7,192 nt of DNA from Candidatus Micrarchaeaceae archaeon (GCA_027310535.1 DAIDAQ010000038.1:1-7192), one strand, 5' to 3'. Shown: positions 1 to 6,451, counted from the stretch's first letter. The notes: generated by a model from the sequence alone, not told the origin. Program-made: numbers and translations.

Positions 1-1
1 G

Positions 2-160
2 AACGGGCATGAGGAGACAGCGGAAGCGATCAGGAAGGCTGCAGAGGTGCAGGAGGCCGAGGCAGCCGTGAAGGCAGCGATGGAAAGGATAGTCAGGAAG
101 GATGAGGGATTCCAGATACAGGAGCGCTGGCTGAAGAAAGACAAGGGAAGGGAGAGGTGA
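2..160 (+). CDS. C-terminal end of an unrecognised charged, helical protein (5' end outside window)
   Basis: Of the three forward frames only this one stays open, and it ends in TGA at 158-160. It encodes about 52 residues, very rich in Glu, Lys, Ala and Arg, with a stretch such as EAIRKAAEVQEAEAAVKAAM that looks like a long amphipathic or coiled-coil helix. The tail is basic (WLKKDKGRER). That composition is typical of real coding sequence and not of a shadow frame. I do not recognise the family, and 52 residues are too few to assign a function. The 97-base gap to thiI and the AT-rich box in that gap suggest thiI may have its own promoter. Confidence 0.55.
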   Translation, partial: NGHEETAEAIRKAAEVQEAEAAVKAAMERIVRKDEGFQIQERWLKKDKGRER

Positions 161-228
161 ACCGACATGTTCCATTCAGAATATCCGCCGTATTGGTTTA
201 TCCCGCCTAGCGCTAGACATGGCAAGCC

Positions 229-235
229 TATTATT
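229..235 (+). promoter_or_regulatory. Possible TATA box for thiI
   Basis: The box TATTATT is centred about 26 bases before the thiI ATG, the distance expected of a TATA box for a leaderless archaeal transcript. A better-looking TATAAAT at 247-253 lies only five bases before the ATG, too close to serve this start. No Shine-Dalgarno sequence precedes the ATG, which fits leaderless translation. The call rests on spacing and composition alone. Confidence 0.25.
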
Positions 236-257
236 CCTTCATTAGGTATAAATCACT

Positions 258-1418
258 ATGATTATAACGGAGTATGATGCCATACAGATTCGCTTCGGTG
301 AGCTGTGGCTGAAAGGCGAGAACCGCGGCATGTTCATAGAGGCGCTTTACAGGAACGTCTCGAATGCGATAAGAGGGGTAAAGCATGGCATGCTGGCCAA
401 GGAGAGGGATTCTTTTATGATAAACCTAGACAAGGAGTCAGAGCTGAACAAGCTGCTCACCACGCTCTCTTTCCTCCCTGGAATCTCGTGGTTCTCGCCC
501 GTAGTGATAGCAAAGCCGAGCGTTGATGACATAATAAGGAAGGCAAACCTCTTTGGGGAAGAGGCTAAAGGAGCCGTGAGGGTGGAGGCAAAGCGCTCGT
601 ACAAAGGGCACAGGTTCACCTCAACGCAGCTTATAGGCAGGATGATCAAGGCTGCACAGTCGGGGAAGCTGAAGCTTGACCTTGACAAGTATGCATGCAA
701 TGTGCTCTACATAAACGTAGAGAAGGGCAAAACGACCTTGCACCTTAACAAGATGATTGGAATCGGAGGCTTGCCGGTAGGGACATCAGGGAGATGCATC
801 GTGCTGCTTTCGGGCGGGATAGACTCGCCTGTCGCCGCCTTCTATGCAATGAAAAGGGGATTGCGGCCGATCTACCTGCACTTCCACACATTCCCAGATA
901 ACAAAACCGCGATGCGGTCGAAGATACCGATGATTATCAGAATGCTTTCAGTGCATTCAAACGGCGCAAAGATTTACTATGTCCCTGCACACCTATTCCA
1001 GGCGGTTGTGATGAAGGTACCTTCAAAATACGAGCTCGTGCTCTACAAAAGGTTCATGTACAGGGTGGCTGAGAAGATTGCGGAGTCTGAAGGTGCCATT
1101 GCCATAGTCACTGGGGAGAGCGTCGGCCAGGTAGCGTCGCAGACAATAGAGAACATGCTAGCATCACAGGAGGGCATCAAGCCGCTCATACTCAGGCCCC
1201 TCACCGGCTTCGACAAGCAGGAGATAATAGCTAAGGCAAGGGAGTTAGGCACCTACAATCTGTCGATAGAGGAGTACAGGGACGTCTGCTCCATCAAGAT
1301 AAAGAGGCCAGCAACGCGGACCAATGCCGCACTGATAAGCAGGCTTTACAGGTCGTGCAAGCTGGGTGCTGCAGAGGCAAAGTCACTCGAGGCATCTCTG
1401 TCGACCCATTGCCAGTGA
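258..1418 (+). CDS. thiI: tRNA 4-thiouridine synthase (tRNA sulfurtransferase) ThiI, archaeal form without rhodanese domain
   Basis: ThiI adenylates uridine 8 of tRNA and replaces its oxygen with sulfur to give 4-thiouridine; it acts in the cytoplasm. The 386-residue product shows the family order. An N-terminal ferredoxin-like segment carries IRFGELWLKGENR (residues 11-23). A THUMP domain spans roughly residues 60-165. A PP-loop ATPase domain then carries SGGIDSPVA (185-193), HFHTFPD (208-214) and TGESVGQVASQT (285-296). The protein stops after the PP-loop domain, so it lacks the C-terminal rhodanese domain of the 482-residue E. coli enzyme; most archaeal ThiI are likewise short. Cys344 in YRDVCSIKIKRP lies where E. 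coli ThiI has its catalytic Cys344. There is no CxxC motif; the other cysteines are at 147, 180, 367 and 385. ATG 258 is preferred because the family's N-terminal motif follows closely. The gene converges on a broken minus-strand gene 28 bases downstream. Confidence 0.93.
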   Translation: MIITEYDAIQIRFGELWLKGENRGMFIEALYRNVSNAIRGVKHGMLAKERDSFMINLDKESELNKLLTTLSFLPGISWFSPVVIAKPSVDDIIRKANLFGEEAKGAVRVEAKRSYKGHRFTSTQLIGRMIKAAQSGKLKLDLDKYACNVLYINVEKGKTTLHLNKMIGIGGLPVGTSGRCIVLLSGGIDSPVAAFYAMKRGLRPIYLHFHTFPDNKTAMRSKIPMIIRMLSVHSNGAKIYYVPAHLFQAVVMKVPSKYELVLYKRFMYRVAEKIAESEGAIAIVTGESVGQVASQTIENMLASQEGIKPLILRPLTGFDKQEIIAKARELGTYNLSIEEYRDVCSIKIKRPATRTNAALISRLYRSCKLGAAEAKSLEASLSTHCQ

Positions 1419-1446
1419 AGACGTCGCTGCCCGATAACAGCAAACA

Positions 1447-2043
1447 TCACGCCTCCAGCTTGCCCAACACGAACCCCCGCAGCAGGAGGGCCTTTATCTT
1501 CCTGCCCGTGTATGCCTCAACCGAGCTGCTGTTCATTGCCACAACATCGAGATTCTTGCACCCGAGCTTCTCCGATGCATTTGTGAGGTCGCGCCATTCC
1601 CTTTCCCTTGTTGCCAAATCTGCCATCGTATAGCATGCCTGTACCTGCGGCTTCAATGACCTTGCCTAGACACCACGAAGTCTACTCCACAACTCTGGTC
1701 GCTGTAATAAGAAAACTCTATGCCCTTGCCCTCCTGCCTATAGAGGATGTTGAAAATCGCATTCTCCAAGAGCCTTCTGTCAAATCCTCCGTTCATGTTG
1801 CAGAGACCATTGCCCAGCATGTAAACCTCCGGGGTGCATGCTCCCGCACACGAAGTGGAATACCTACCGACTTCTTCCACGATGAAGGCGTCGTTTAGCG
1901 CTTGCATATAGGTATAGGAATAGGGTGTGTTCTTGCTCACTTTATAGCTGTTTGAATTTGAGGAAGTTATAGAACTTGTTTACGGAGAACCAGTGCGATG
2001 TGGTGATAGTCTTTATCAGCAGACTGAGCACCTTACAGCATGA
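1447..2043 (-). pseudogene. Degraded remnant of a DUF4143-family (COG1373-type) ATPase, C-terminal half only, two frameshifts
   Basis: Three minus-strand frames join into one protein-like stretch. Frame A (2043 to about 1944) gives SLLIKTITTSHWFSVNKFYN and ends at a TAA. Frame B (about 1943 to 1653) continues with KVSKNTPYSYTYMQALNDAF, then EVYMLGNGL, RRLLENAIFNILYR and SCGVDFVVSRQG, ending at a TGA. Frame C (from about 1659 to the TGA at 1447-1449) has KPQVQACYTMADLATREREW and a tail with AYTGRKIKALLL. The order matches the C-terminal DUF4143 region of archaeal and bacterial AAA ATPases: helix-turn-helix-like part, LENxVFxEL, EVDFVV, QVCYxL..ETREREI, then the final strand-rich end. The A-to-B join needs one extra base (near 1944) and the B-to-C join one missing base (near 1660). 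The N-terminal ATPase domain, usually over 200 residues with Walker motifs, is absent: the frame meets a stop at 2044-2046 and the RIO1 gene begins there. The gene is judged nonfunctional; sequencing errors could explain the frameshifts but not the missing half. Confidence 0.72.
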
Positions 2044-2048
2044 TTATA

Positions 2049-2831
2049 TCACGGCAGCAGAACCACCCTGCCTGTGATCCACTTGTATGCCGCTCCGGGA
2101 TCCTTCCCTATGCCATAGGTTTTCTTGAAGTAGTTGAGAATGTTCCAGATGTCGCGCCTGAGGAACGCGCCTGCATTTGGATGCCTAGTCACCACAGCCT
2201 GGCCGAAGTCTATGAAGTACGGCATGCCGCAGCTCATTAGTATGTTGTATTCACTGAGGTCCGCGTGCACCAGCCTCGCGGCATGGAGTTTCCTGACGTT
2301 GTCGATTATTACATCCAGAACCAGCTCCGGCCTGTCTAGCTCGACGTTGCGCAGCTGCGGGGCCGCCTTGTCGCCGTCGTGTATATATTGCATAGCGAGG
2401 ATATTACCATTGAACATGTAGGGCTTCGGCGCGGCTATGCCTGCCTTCTGTGCGATCTCCAGGTTACCGAACTCCTTCCTGCACCATATGCTGGCTATCT
2501 CTTGTTTTGTCCTTCCTATCCTCTTGAAGCGCGGATCCCCCACAATATAGTCCCCCATCGCGAAGAAGCTCGAGTTCTCGATCCTGAAGAGCTTGAGTAT
2601 GACATACTGTTCCCCCTCCACAAGCCCTGAACCTCCTGGGGAGGCAACATAGACGTCGGATTCCTTGCCTGTCGCCATGACAGGGCCTATGCTTCCTATT
2701 ATCCCCTTGTTGTAGAACTTGCTGAGAAGGACCGCTGCCCTCGTGGAAAGCCCTCCCTCCACCTTCTCAGAGCCCTTTATCAGCATCTTATCCTTTTCGG
2801 GTTCCTTCCTCCTGCCTAACCTCCTTGCCAT
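2049..2831 (-). CDS. rio1: RIO1-type serine/threonine protein kinase/ATPase
   Basis: RIO1 is an atypical kinase-fold ATPase that, in studied eukaryotes and archaea, acts in late maturation of the small ribosomal subunit. From ATG 2831 the protein has 260 residues, close to the family's usual length. The nucleotide loop is ATGKESDVYVA (from residue 53). The likely ATP-binding lysine is K80 in VILKLFR. The RIO1 flexible-loop region follows, with GDPRFKR, then WCRKEFGNLE (about 117-126). The catalytic loop VHADLSEYNIL carries D191 and N196, and the metal-binding loop YFIDFGQAV carries D208. RHPNAGAFLRRDIWNI completes the RIO1 signature. All catalytic residues are present. The N-terminus is basic and likely helix-turn-helix-like (about residues 28-48). 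A GTG at 2858 would add nine residues; the ATG is preferred because the AT-rich box at 2861-2867 would start transcription near 2838 and the ATG length fits known archaeal RIO1. The stop lies directly against the DUF4143 remnant. Confidence 0.92.
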   Translation of the reverse strand: MARRLGRRKEPEKDKMLIKGSEKVEGGLSTRAAVLLSKFYNKGIIGSIGPVMATGKESDVYVASPGGSGLVEGEQYVILKLFRIENSSFFAMGDYIVGDPRFKRIGRTKQEIASIWCRKEFGNLEIAQKAGIAAPKPYMFNGNILAMQYIHDGDKAAPQLRNVELDRPELVLDVIIDNVRKLHAARLVHADLSEYNILMSCGMPYFIDFGQAVVTRHPNAGAFLRRDIWNILNYFKKTYGIGKDPGAAYKWITGRVVLLP

Positions 2832-2858
2832 CTCGCTGCCCCTGCGGCTTACATGCAC

Positions 2859-2887
2859 TCTAATAAACCTTTGCTGTTTATTAATAC
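2859..2887. promoter_or_regulatory. AT-rich divergent promoter region between rio1 and the small membrane protein gene
   Basis: The 67-base gap between the two divergent starts contains TAATAAA (2861-2867), which reads TTTATTA on the minus strand, and TTTATTAATA (2877-2886). Leftward, the first box lies about 33 bases before ATG 2831, placing the start of rio1 RNA near 2838. Rightward, the same box would place the start near 2890, just at the GGTGA ribosome-binding motif before ATG 2899. Both genes therefore probably share or overlap their promoter DNA. This rests on motif spacing only. Confidence 0.4.
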
Positions 2888-2898
2888 ATGGTGAAACG

Positions 2899-3168
2899 AT
2901 GCCAAAAGAGAAAACAGTTGTGACAATAGACCCAAGCCTGCAGTATGAGCGCCTGCTGCATTACAAGGAGAAGCACTCAGGATGGATAATCTTCAACTCT
3001 TTGTACTGGGGGATTTTCCTCTTCTTCATAGGTAGCCTCCTGCTCGCCGGCGTCATATCAACGATCTACGGCTTCTTCGGGTGGCTGCTAGTGCTCGGAG
3101 CTATCTTCGTCATAGTGCACGGCTTTGCAACAGGGCTGCACCTGAAGCTGCTGAAGCACCACGGCTGA
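2899..3168 (+). CDS. Small membrane protein of unknown function, two transmembrane helices
   Basis: The product has 89 residues. I do not recognise a named family. Residues 1-28 are polar (MPKEKTVVTIDPSLQYERLL) and probably cytoplasmic. Two hydrophobic stretches follow: about 29-53 (IIFNSLYWGIFLFFIGSLLL) and about 58-80 (GFFGWLLVLGAIFVIVHGF), joined by a very short turn (STIYG). The short tail HLKLLKHHG is basic, so both ends probably lie in the cytoplasm. ATG 2899 is preceded by GGTGA at 2890-2894, a good match to the anti-Shine-Dalgarno end of archaeal 16S rRNA; the extension upstream of this start would overlap rio1 and has no such support. The gene sits 67 bases before secF and is separated from it by a T-rich tract, so it may be its own unit. 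A role next to the Sec genes cannot be inferred from position alone. Confidence 0.75.
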   Translation: MPKEKTVVTIDPSLQYERLLHYKEKHSGWIIFNSLYWGIFLFFIGSLLLAGVISTIYGFFGWLLVLGAIFVIVHGFATGLHLKLLKHHG

Positions 3169-3183
3169 ATGAAACAGGCGGCC

Positions 3184-3207
3184 TCTTTTCCTTTCTTTTT
3201 TAATTTT
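3184..3207 (+). terminator. T-rich archaeal-type terminator tract after the small membrane protein gene
   Basis: A pyrimidine run containing CTTTTC, CTTTC and T6 (3196-3201) followed by AATTTT begins 16 bases after the stop codon. Archaeal RNA polymerase often stops at such T-rich runs without a hairpin, and no strong hairpin is evident here. The same AT-rich stretch could also carry the secF promoter. Confidence 0.4.
3199..3207 (+). promoter_or_regulatory. Possible TATA box for secF-secD
   Basis: TTTAATTTT is centred about 33 bases before the secF ATG, which would start RNA near 3229 and give a leader of about seven bases. No Shine-Dalgarno motif precedes the ATG, consistent with a very short leader. 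The assignment competes with a terminator reading of the same tract. Confidence 0.28.
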
Positions 3208-3235
3208 CATCATTTTCTGTCATTGACTGATAAGT

Positions 3236-4384
3236 ATGGGAATCCCCAACATATATGAAAACAGGCACTACAAGCTCTATGTATTGATACCGGTAGCGCT
3301 GCTGCTCGTCAGCCTCTACTTCATACCGCAGATACAGCTCGATTCCTCATTGCGTGGGGGGATCACGATAACCTTGCAGTCCAACAGCACGATTGACCAG
3401 AGGCAACTCATTTCTCTTATAGACTCAAGGATAGGTGGCGCCGAGGCGAGCGTTGCCCGCGCCCCGGGTGGTATATCCATAACGATCGCATCCAATACGA
3501 GCATTGCAAGCGCCGAGGCAGAGCTGCTTGCCGCATATTCGTATTACGGGAACTACACTAAGGCAAGCTACATCGCTACCGGGCTATCCTCGCTCCTAAA
3601 GGGTGATCCCAACAACTCTACGCTGCAGGGAGAGTTCTCCGCCGCCAAGGCCAATGCATCCAACGCTTACTCGAAGCTCAACTCCAGCATAACGGCGGAA
3701 TTTGGCGCGCTCGCCCAGATCGCCCCCAATGCGGCTTACAACTCGACAAGCGTGGACTCTCTCCTGGGCTCGGGCAAGAATGCGCTCGCGCTCGCAAACG
3801 GCCAGTACGAGAAGAAGGTGGTCTCCGCGCTGCAGTCCATAATTCCGTTCTCGACATACTCTTATGAGACAGTGACTCCGACACTCAGCAGCTACTTCCT
3901 CAGCCAGATCTTTGATATAATCATAGGCTCGTTCATAGTGGTGGCCGTAATAGTGCTCTTTGTGTTCAGGAACTTCATCCCATCGATGACTGTCGTGTTC
4001 GGGGCGGCTAACGACCTGATCATAGCACTCGGGGCGATGGGCGCGTTTGGCATACCGCTCGGCGTGGCGTCCATCGGTGGACTGCTCATGCTTATAGGGT
4101 ACTCTATAGATACTGATATACTTTCCGCAATGAAGATTCTGAAGAGGCACGAGGGCACTGCTGAGCAAAGGGCGCTGTCCACCTTCAAGACAGGGATTAC
4201 AATGACCTCGACCGCAGCGATAGTCTTCTCAATCCTTTTCATCGTTTCGTACGTCAGCTTCATACCTACATACTTTGAGATATCTGGGGTTGTGCTTGCA
4301 GGGCTTGCGGGTGATATACTGGCGACATGGTTCGGCAACGTGGTGCTGGTACTGTGGTACAAGAAGAGAAAGGAGCGTGCGTGA
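3236..4384 (+). CDS. secF: Protein-export membrane protein SecF, with an enlarged first extracytoplasmic domain
   Basis: SecF works with SecD beside the SecYE channel and assists protein export using the membrane ion gradient. The 382-residue product has one N-terminal helix (about 13-31), a long extracytoplasmic part (about 32-224) and five further helices (about 225-244, 250-272, 276-297, 320-340, 348-372). Family motifs are LRGGITITL (39-47), AANDLI (257-262), GLLMLIGYSIDTDIL (282-296, archaeal SecF signature), ILKRHEGTAEQR (301-312) and KTGITMTSTA (318-327). Archaeal SecF are usually near 280-300 residues. The excess here is a helical, Ala/Ser/Asn-rich insert at about 95-195 in the first extracytoplasmic domain. 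Residues 50-171 hold eight N-x-S/T sequons (N50, N87, N106, N126, N127, N140, N149, N169), consistent with an exposed, possibly glycosylated domain. It is followed directly by secD, the secF-secD order found in archaea. ATG 3236 is the only start that precedes the first helix sensibly. Confidence 0.92.
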   Translation: MGIPNIYENRHYKLYVLIPVALLLVSLYFIPQIQLDSSLRGGITITLQSNSTIDQRQLISLIDSRIGGAEASVARAPGGISITIASNTSIASAEAELLAAYSYYGNYTKASYIATGLSSLLKGDPNNSTLQGEFSAAKANASNAYSKLNSSITAEFGALAQIAPNAAYNSTSVDSLLGSGKNALALANGQYEKKVVSALQSIIPFSTYSYETVTPTLSSYFLSQIFDIIIGSFIVVAVIVLFVFRNFIPSMTVVFGAANDLIIALGAMGAFGIPLGVASIGGLLMLIGYSIDTDILSAMKILKRHEGTAEQRALSTFKTGITMTSTAAIVFSILFIVSYVSFIPTYFEISGVVLAGLAGDILATWFGNVVLVLWYKKRKERA

Positions 4385-5957
4385 TGTCTTGGGGGCAATC
4401 GATTACCTGAAGGATTACAGGATTCTCGTCCTGATACTCATAGTGATTGCACTAGCCGGGGTGGACCTTGTATACGGAATACACTTCGGGATTGAGTTCA
4501 GCGGCGGCACGCAGATACCGATCACTCTGGAGCGCAGCGTCAACACGACCACGATGGCACAGCTGATAAGCGACATAGAGCAGAGGGTTTCGACATTCGG
4601 GCTGCAGCAGGTAAGTGTAGAAGGGGTTGGTAGTTCTGAAGTCTATGTCACAGTACCCACGGTGTCAGAGAGCGCTATCAACAGCACGATCAACGTGATA
4701 GAGAGCCAGGGGAGGTTCCTAGGCATTGTAGATGGAAAGGAGGCGCTCAACGGCACGGACATACTCAAGGGCAGCGTCGGATCGATTGCACCTAAGCAGT
4801 ATAACAACACAGTCTCGTGGGTCGTCCAGTTTTACATAACGCAGCCGGCCACGGCAAAGTTCGCGAAGGCGGTGTTCGGGGAGGCAGACAAGCCGCTTTA
4901 CATGTTCCTTGACAGGCCAGCGGACACCGCAATATTGGTGGACCAGTCGCTGCTTGGGAACAGGACCCTTGGAATGACGTCACGGCAGGCGCTTGCGGCT
5001 ATGCAGAAGGTGCTTGCGCTCGGCAACCAAAGCATAGCGGTGCTCTCTTTCACAACATCAAACTCAAGCGCGGCAACTATAACGTCGTTCTTCAGGTCAA
5101 ACCGCCGGTACAGAAGGGTGCTCGCGAGCGACGGAATCAGAGGCGATGTGATTTCGGCACTGGAACAGATGAACATAACTGTAAAATTGGAGAGCGCCGC
5201 GAACATGACCCCAAAATACACGCTCATCTCACCCAACAACTCTGTAATAGACAGCTGGCCGCTAGTCGGGCTGCTTTCATCTCCGATATTAAATGCAGCA
5301 CTTACAAACGGCACGGTCGGCAGTAGTTATGAGATATCAGGAATTGCGCCGGCGAGCATCCCTGTTGCCTTGCAGTACGCTTACGCGCAGAACGAGGAGA
5401 AAACAATAGTGAGCATACTCAACGGTGGGGCGCTGCCTGTCTCTGTCATAGTCGGAAACCCAACGAAGATACCAGCCACACTCGGGAAGCAGGCGCTTTA
5501 CGTAAGTGCAGTGGCAGGCCTGCTTGCAGTGGTGGCGCTTTCTGCCTTCATAACACTGCGCTATAGGAAACCATTCCTGGTGGCCCCTATCCTGCTGACG
5601 ACCTTCATGGAGGTCTTCATAATAGTCTCGATACTAGGGACGGTAGGGACTATCGACCTTGCCGGGGTTGCTGGGCTGATCGCAGTTGTCGGGACAGGGG
5701 TCGATGCGCAGATCATCATAACTGACGAGATAGTGCTGCATGGAGAGCACCAAACTACAAAACACGTCCTTGGCTCTGCCTTCACAATTGTCTGGATAGA
5801 TGCCATACTGCTGATAGGGGCTATGCTGCCACTCTTCTTTTCCACGTCACTCGTCACAGTAATAGGCTTTTCAGAGGCTACAATCATAGGTGCACTTTTG
5901 GGGGTACTGGTAACAAGGCCGGCGTACGGTGTGCTGATAAGCAGGCGCTTCTCCTGA
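4377..5957 (+). CDS. secD: Protein-export membrane protein SecD
   Basis: SecD is the partner of SecF in the accessory Sec translocase complex. From GTG 4377 it has 526 residues. Helix 1 lies at about 16-36 and is followed by FGIEFSGGTQIPITLE (37-52), the conserved start of the extracytoplasmic domain. That domain runs to about 370 and includes STFGLQQVSVEGVG (72-85) and the conserved NGGALPVSV...IPATLG segment (349-370). Five helices follow (about 373-393, 399-419, 424-445, 463-487, 495-516). They contain GTGVDAQIIITDEI (439-452), the SecD signature with the conserved Asp443, and ATIIGALLGVLVTRPAYG (501-518). The extracytoplasmic domain holds eleven N-x-S/T sequons. No ATG fits the start. GTG 4377 overlaps the secF end by 8 bases. 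TTG 4389, preceded by GTGAT at 4381-4385, is a real alternative giving 522 residues. Longer in-frame extensions read backwards into secF and are not supported. Co-transcription and translational coupling with secF are likely. Confidence 0.92.
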   Translation: MRDVLGAIDYLKDYRILVLILIVIALAGVDLVYGIHFGIEFSGGTQIPITLERSVNTTTMAQLISDIEQRVSTFGLQQVSVEGVGSSEVYVTVPTVSESAINSTINVIESQGRFLGIVDGKEALNGTDILKGSVGSIAPKQYNNTVSWVVQFYITQPATAKFAKAVFGEADKPLYMFLDRPADTAILVDQSLLGNRTLGMTSRQALAAMQKVLALGNQSIAVLSFTTSNSSAATITSFFRSNRRYRRVLASDGIRGDVISALEQMNITVKLESAANMTPKYTLISPNNSVIDSWPLVGLLSSPILNAALTNGTVGSSYEISGIAPASIPVALQYAYAQNEEKTIVSILNGGALPVSVIVGNPTKIPATLGKQALYVSAVAGLLAVVALSAFITLRYRKPFLVAPILLTTFMEVFIIVSILGTVGTIDLAGVAGLIAVVGTGVDAQIIITDEIVLHGEHQTTKHVLGSAFTIVWIDAILLIGAMLPLFFSTSLVTVIGFSEATIIGALLGVLVTRPAYGVLISRRFS

Positions 5958-6374
5958 CTAAGGCGTTTGCTGGTAAGCCTACCAATCGCTGCAACCGTAT
6001 GGCCTGCAAATGCGCATGACTCACAGCAGTTCTACGTCATCCCGTACGTGATTGACACCTTCGGGATACAGGAGAAGGCGGAGTTCTGCGCAGACTCTGC
6101 ATTCGATTCTGCGGATATACGGCAAATTATGAGGGACTGGAGGAATATGAAGAGCATGATAGCAGTGAACGGAAGAGGCAACTATAAATCAGAGACGCCG
6201 AAAGACAATGATTACGGGAAACGGTGGCTGCTTGAGCAGTCCAACTCTGTACTTGAGTGGGTCTGCAAACCCACAGTGAACAGAATGCTGGGGCTCAAGA
6301 GGGCTGCGGTCCATGCATTCTCGCGCCTCGTCGCAAACTTCATGGAGCATTCATGGGCTGGCGGCAAAAGGTGA
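5958..6374 (+). pseudogene. C-terminal remnant of a DDE (IS4/IS5-like) transposase
   Basis: The frame is open from directly behind the secD stop to TGA 6372-6374. Counting from the TTG at 5967 there are 135 residues. Recognisable transposase pieces are LPIAATVWPANAHDSQQF (5-22), the second catalytic aspartate region CADSAFDSADIR (41-52, Asp43), AVNGRGNYKSETPKDNDYGK (66-85) and the glutamate region KRWLLEQSNSVLEW (85-98, Glu90). It ends with a helix, LKRAAVHAFSRLVANF (110-125). The first catalytic aspartate and the whole N-terminal half are missing, because secD occupies the space upstream. The remnant therefore cannot move itself. No terminal inverted repeats or target duplication can be seen. 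The exact IS family is uncertain; the motif pattern is closest to IS4/IS5-type elements. It is in the same frame as secD, separated only by the TGA at 5955-5957, and has no ribosome-binding site of its own, so it is probably not expressed as a protein. Confidence 0.8.
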
Positions 6375-6389
6375 TTGGTGGAACCAGAC

Positions 6390-6403
6390 GCTGCCTAGGC
6401 AGC
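6390..6403. repeat. Perfect 14-base palindrome downstream of the transposase remnant
   Basis: GCTGCCTAGGCAGC is its own reverse complement. It begins 16 bases after the transposase remnant stop and 150 bases before the nop5 ATG. It has no loop, so as RNA it would be a poor hairpin. It could be a protein-binding site, a relic of the insertion-sequence end, or chance. Confidence 0.4.
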
Positions 6404-6451
6404 TACGGCACCGTACTGTATTTTTGGCACAGAACGCATCTTCGTCTGTGG

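Noticed and set aside
247..253. TATAAAT just before thiI as its promoter
   Set aside because: It lies only five bases before the ATG, so transcription would start inside the gene.
167..277. 36-codon ORF (MFHSEYPPYWFIPP...) between the partial gene and thiI
   Set aside because: It overlaps the thiI start, lacks a ribosome-binding site, matches nothing I recognise, and its length is within chance.
1963..2725. Similar short strings around 1970-1982 and 2711-2723 (tagaacttg) as a repeat
   Set aside because: Each encodes a similar KFYN peptide in unrelated proteins; the match is short and has no flanking likeness.
2719..2898. Upstream extension of the small membrane protein over rio1
   Set aside because: It runs antisense to the conserved RIO1 coding region, and the GGTGA-led ATG at 2899 gives a self-contained protein.
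4275..4376. Upstream extension of secD into secF
   Set aside because: This stretch is the secF 3' end read in another frame; the residues are not SecD-like and would precede the first helix with an odd Trp/Cys-rich segment.
3596..4398. Long minus-strand ORFs opposite secF (190 and 168 residues)
   Set aside because: They lie opposite strongly conserved SecF motifs and have unusual His/Arg/Glu- or Ser/Pro-rich shadow compositions with no domain.
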